This document shows positions 28,515-29,963 of a stretch of DNA of 29,963 nt, piece after piece (within the stretch, counting starts at the first letter, position 1; every line of letters begins with the position of its first letter). This DNA is from DAOUBA01 sp034432855. Lineage in GTDB: Bacteria > Chloroflexota > Anaerolineae > B4-G1. The notes under the pieces are model-generated. The model saw only the letters and a list, made by a program, of their open reading frames with translations, was not told the DNA's origin and ran no database searches. The translations under genes and the position numbers were made by a program. The stretch covers positions 1-29,963 of the forward strand of contig DAOUBA010000017.1 in assembly GCA_034432855.1 (NCBI GenBank). Direction: 5' to 3'.

Positions 28515-29723
28515 TCACTTGAGCGCCTCTCCTTTGGCGATCAACCGCAGTGGGTGAAAATCGAATACGCGCGCAATGTGTTGGGCACGGATGGGAACGT
28601 AAGAGATCGCCGTGGTTGTGGTGCGGTATTCATAATGGCGTAAAAGCAGTCCCACCTGTTCTTGGGTTGCGCCGTTATCCACCAGGAGACGACTTAGGCT
28701 GCGGCGTAAGACTCTTGGGTTAACCGTGAGTGCAATTTGACAGTGTTGCCCGTGTTGACAAACCATTTCGTGAATGTCACGTCGGTCGACCGCTTTCCCG
28801 GTGGATGTCTGGAATACCGGCATTTCAGGATCAAGAGAGTTGATGTGGTTTGTCAATCGAGGGGCAAGTTCAACTGGTATTGGCAGTTCTTGGGGCTCTT
28901 TGCTCTTTGTTGTGCGTAGAATCAACCTGGTTTCACCGGACAGACGCACATCCTCTTTGTGTAGATTCTGAATCTCACTCGGACGCAGTCCGAGCCAGCA
29001 CAGCAGGTCCAAGATCAGTTGAGCCCGCTCCAAATCATGGTCACTCATGGAATAGGAACTGACCGGCGTGCTGAGAAAGAGAGCGCGTTGTTCTGGCGAG
29101 AGTTGGAGGATGTCGGCTTTGGCAGTTGGCGGGATTCTGCAGGTGGCGAGATGGCGATGGAACGCCTTGCGGAACGCGTTGTGATCTATGCGTTGACCCG
29201 TGCGCGACAGAAATAGGGGGCCGGCTGTAGATGCGGGCCTGTCTGAGGCTCGTATGTACTCTTCCAGTTTGGTTATCACAGCACGTGGCAAGGAGATTCT
29301 GTTGCCATCGAAGTTGACTACACCGTCTGCCAAGTACAGGTCATCCAGATCTAGACGACAAATCGCACGAGCGCTTGTGGGCACGGCATTGTGAAGTGCA
29401 AATAGCACTTCATCGCGCGTGTTCAGTAATGGGTAATCCCAGCCCAAAAGCCAGGGAGGCGTGCTGGCAAAGCGGATAAACTCTTCCTGGTTCAGAGAAT
29501 CGGTGTAAACACGTTGTTTCTTGGGGATACCGATCTCTTCCGCCGAAGGGGCCGGTACTGGAACGAGATGAACTCGGTGCAGAACCCGCCAGCATGTTTG
29601 CACACCGCGTAGTTTGCGTGCAATGGTGCTTTCTGGGTAACCCTGTTCACGAAGGTAAATCTTCCAGTTCAGCATATTTTGGGGCGTGAAGACGTCACAA
29701 ACACTCATCTGACTTGAAGCCAT
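28515..29723 (-). CDS. Tyrosine recombinase/integrase with duplicated catalytic region (main part)
   Basis: 402 aa from ATG 29723 (AGGAG 10 bp upstream). Residues 1-55 look like the end of a SAM-like core-binding domain. Residues 78-197 resemble the first half of a tyrosine recombinase catalytic domain (RDEVLFAL, CRLDLDDLYLADG, GPLFLSRTGQRID) but lack the catalytic Arg context and the C-terminal motifs. Residues 207-376 form a second, full domain: GLRPSEI (R247), TTKSKE (Lys), PRVLRRSL (R340, with the usual His replaced by R337), RHYEYR (H363) and ISYV (nucleophile Y375). Base composition is visibly less GC-rich than the flanking genes, suggesting transfer. The N-terminal part is in another frame (29695-29963). 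Confidence 0.85.
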   Translation of the reverse strand: MASSQMSVCDVFTPQNMLNWKIYLREQGYPESTIARKLRGVQTCWRVLHRVHLVPVPAPSAEEIGIPKKQRVYTDSLNQEEFIRFASTPPWLLGWDYPLLNTRDEVLFALHNAVPTSARAICRLDLDDLYLADGVVNFDGNRISLPRAVITKLEEYIRASDRPASTAGPLFLSRTGQRIDHNAFRKAFHRHLATCRIPPTAKADILQLSPEQRALFLSTPVSSYSMSDHDLERAQLILDLLCWLGLRPSEIQNLHKEDVRLSGETRLILRTTKSKEPQELPIPVELAPRLTNHINSLDPEMPVFQTSTGKAVDRRDIHEMVCQHGQHCQIALTVNPRVLRRSLSRLLVDNGATQEQVGLLLRHYEYRTTTTAISYVPIRAQHIARVFDFHPLRLIAKGEALK

Positions 29724-29963
29724 TGTTATCTCGCTCCTGAACGAAATCGAGAAATGCCGTGAGGTCAGCCCTGTAGGCTCTGCAGGTGGATTCGGACAGC
29801 CGTCGCTCGTTGCGCAGCAGGCCCGGCATACGGTCAAGGATTTCCTGAAGAGACGCAACAGGTGGAGAGTAATGCACTGATGGATTCAACTGCTGTTCTA
29901 TGAGCTGCTTCAGATTCCGAACCTCAGTGATCAGAACCTGCACCATGCTGGCCAGTTCTTGTG
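29695..29963 (-). CDS. N-terminal core-binding part of the recombinase in a different frame; partial at right edge
   Basis: Open from the window edge to a stop at 29695. A coiled-coil-like start (VQVLITEVRNLKQLIEQQL) leads into SESTCRAYRADLTAFLDFVQE, the typical first half of a SAM-like core-binding domain. The domain continues in the +1 frame as TPQNMLNWKIYLREQGYPESTIARKL of the downstream ORF. So either a frameshift has split one recombinase gene, or the two parts are made as coupled polypeptides overlapping by 29 bp. No obvious slippery heptamer is seen. The true start may lie beyond the window. Confidence 0.7.
   Translation of the reverse strand, partial: QELASMVQVLITEVRNLKQLIEQQLNPSVHYSPPVASLQEILDRMPGLLRNERRLSESTCRAYRADLTAFLDFVQERDNNGFKSDECL

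Overview
The window is a GC-rich bacterial chromosome segment that looks like Chloroflexota (Anaerolineae-like). This is an inference from a fused aroK-aroB gene, a compact aro gene order, small proteins carrying an SGPVHTG motif, and many short palindromic and tandem repeats. No 16S rRNA or other decisive marker is present. Readable promoters are sigma70-like (TTGACA/TATAAT) and several starts are GTG or TTG.

Layout. 1-3205 (minus): a Wzz/tyrosine-autokinase exopolysaccharide gene cut by the left edge, with an OmpR-type response regulator directly upstream, and a second OmpR-type regulator with its own terminator. 3469-4235 (plus): a PIG-L/LmbE deacetylase. 4255-13014 (plus): a phenylalanine/tyrosine supercluster, aroH-pheA-aroF-tyrA-aroA-aroE-aroC-aroKB, preceded by a promoter, a 33-residue leader peptide with the run YYFAFYF, and a terminator with a competing antiterminator. 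This reads as ribosome-mediated attenuation by Tyr/Phe supply. 13021-19499 (plus): a second unit from its own promoter, serA, an FAH-family dehydratase, an IlvD/Edd-family pentonate dehydratase, aroQ and a PLP aminotransferase. With aroQ, all seven shikimate-pathway activities plus chorismate mutase, prephenate dehydratase and prephenate dehydrogenase lie within 15 kb; the aminotransferase may supply the last step. The two dehydratases match the two dehydrations of the Weimberg pentose pathway.

19492-24920: a truncated nucleotidyltransferase-like remnant, a Gfo/Idh/MocA oxidoreductase and a ThuA-like protein (minus), miaB (plus, probably leaderless), then lplA and rpsT (minus). 24979-28039 (plus): an uncharacterised four-gene cassette, TPR protein, SGPVHTG protein A, a single-pass membrane protein with three beta-rich repeats, and SGPVHTG protein B. 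28036-28487: RNase P RNA with its promoter. 28515-29963 (minus): a split tyrosine recombinase whose catalytic domain appears duplicated, running off the right edge.

The signals most worth a second look are the aromatic attenuator, the SGPVHTG cassette, the 7/8-bp tandem repeats and palindromes lying in frame inside conserved enzymes (aroA, aroE, aroC, aroB, miaB), and the duplicated-domain recombinase.
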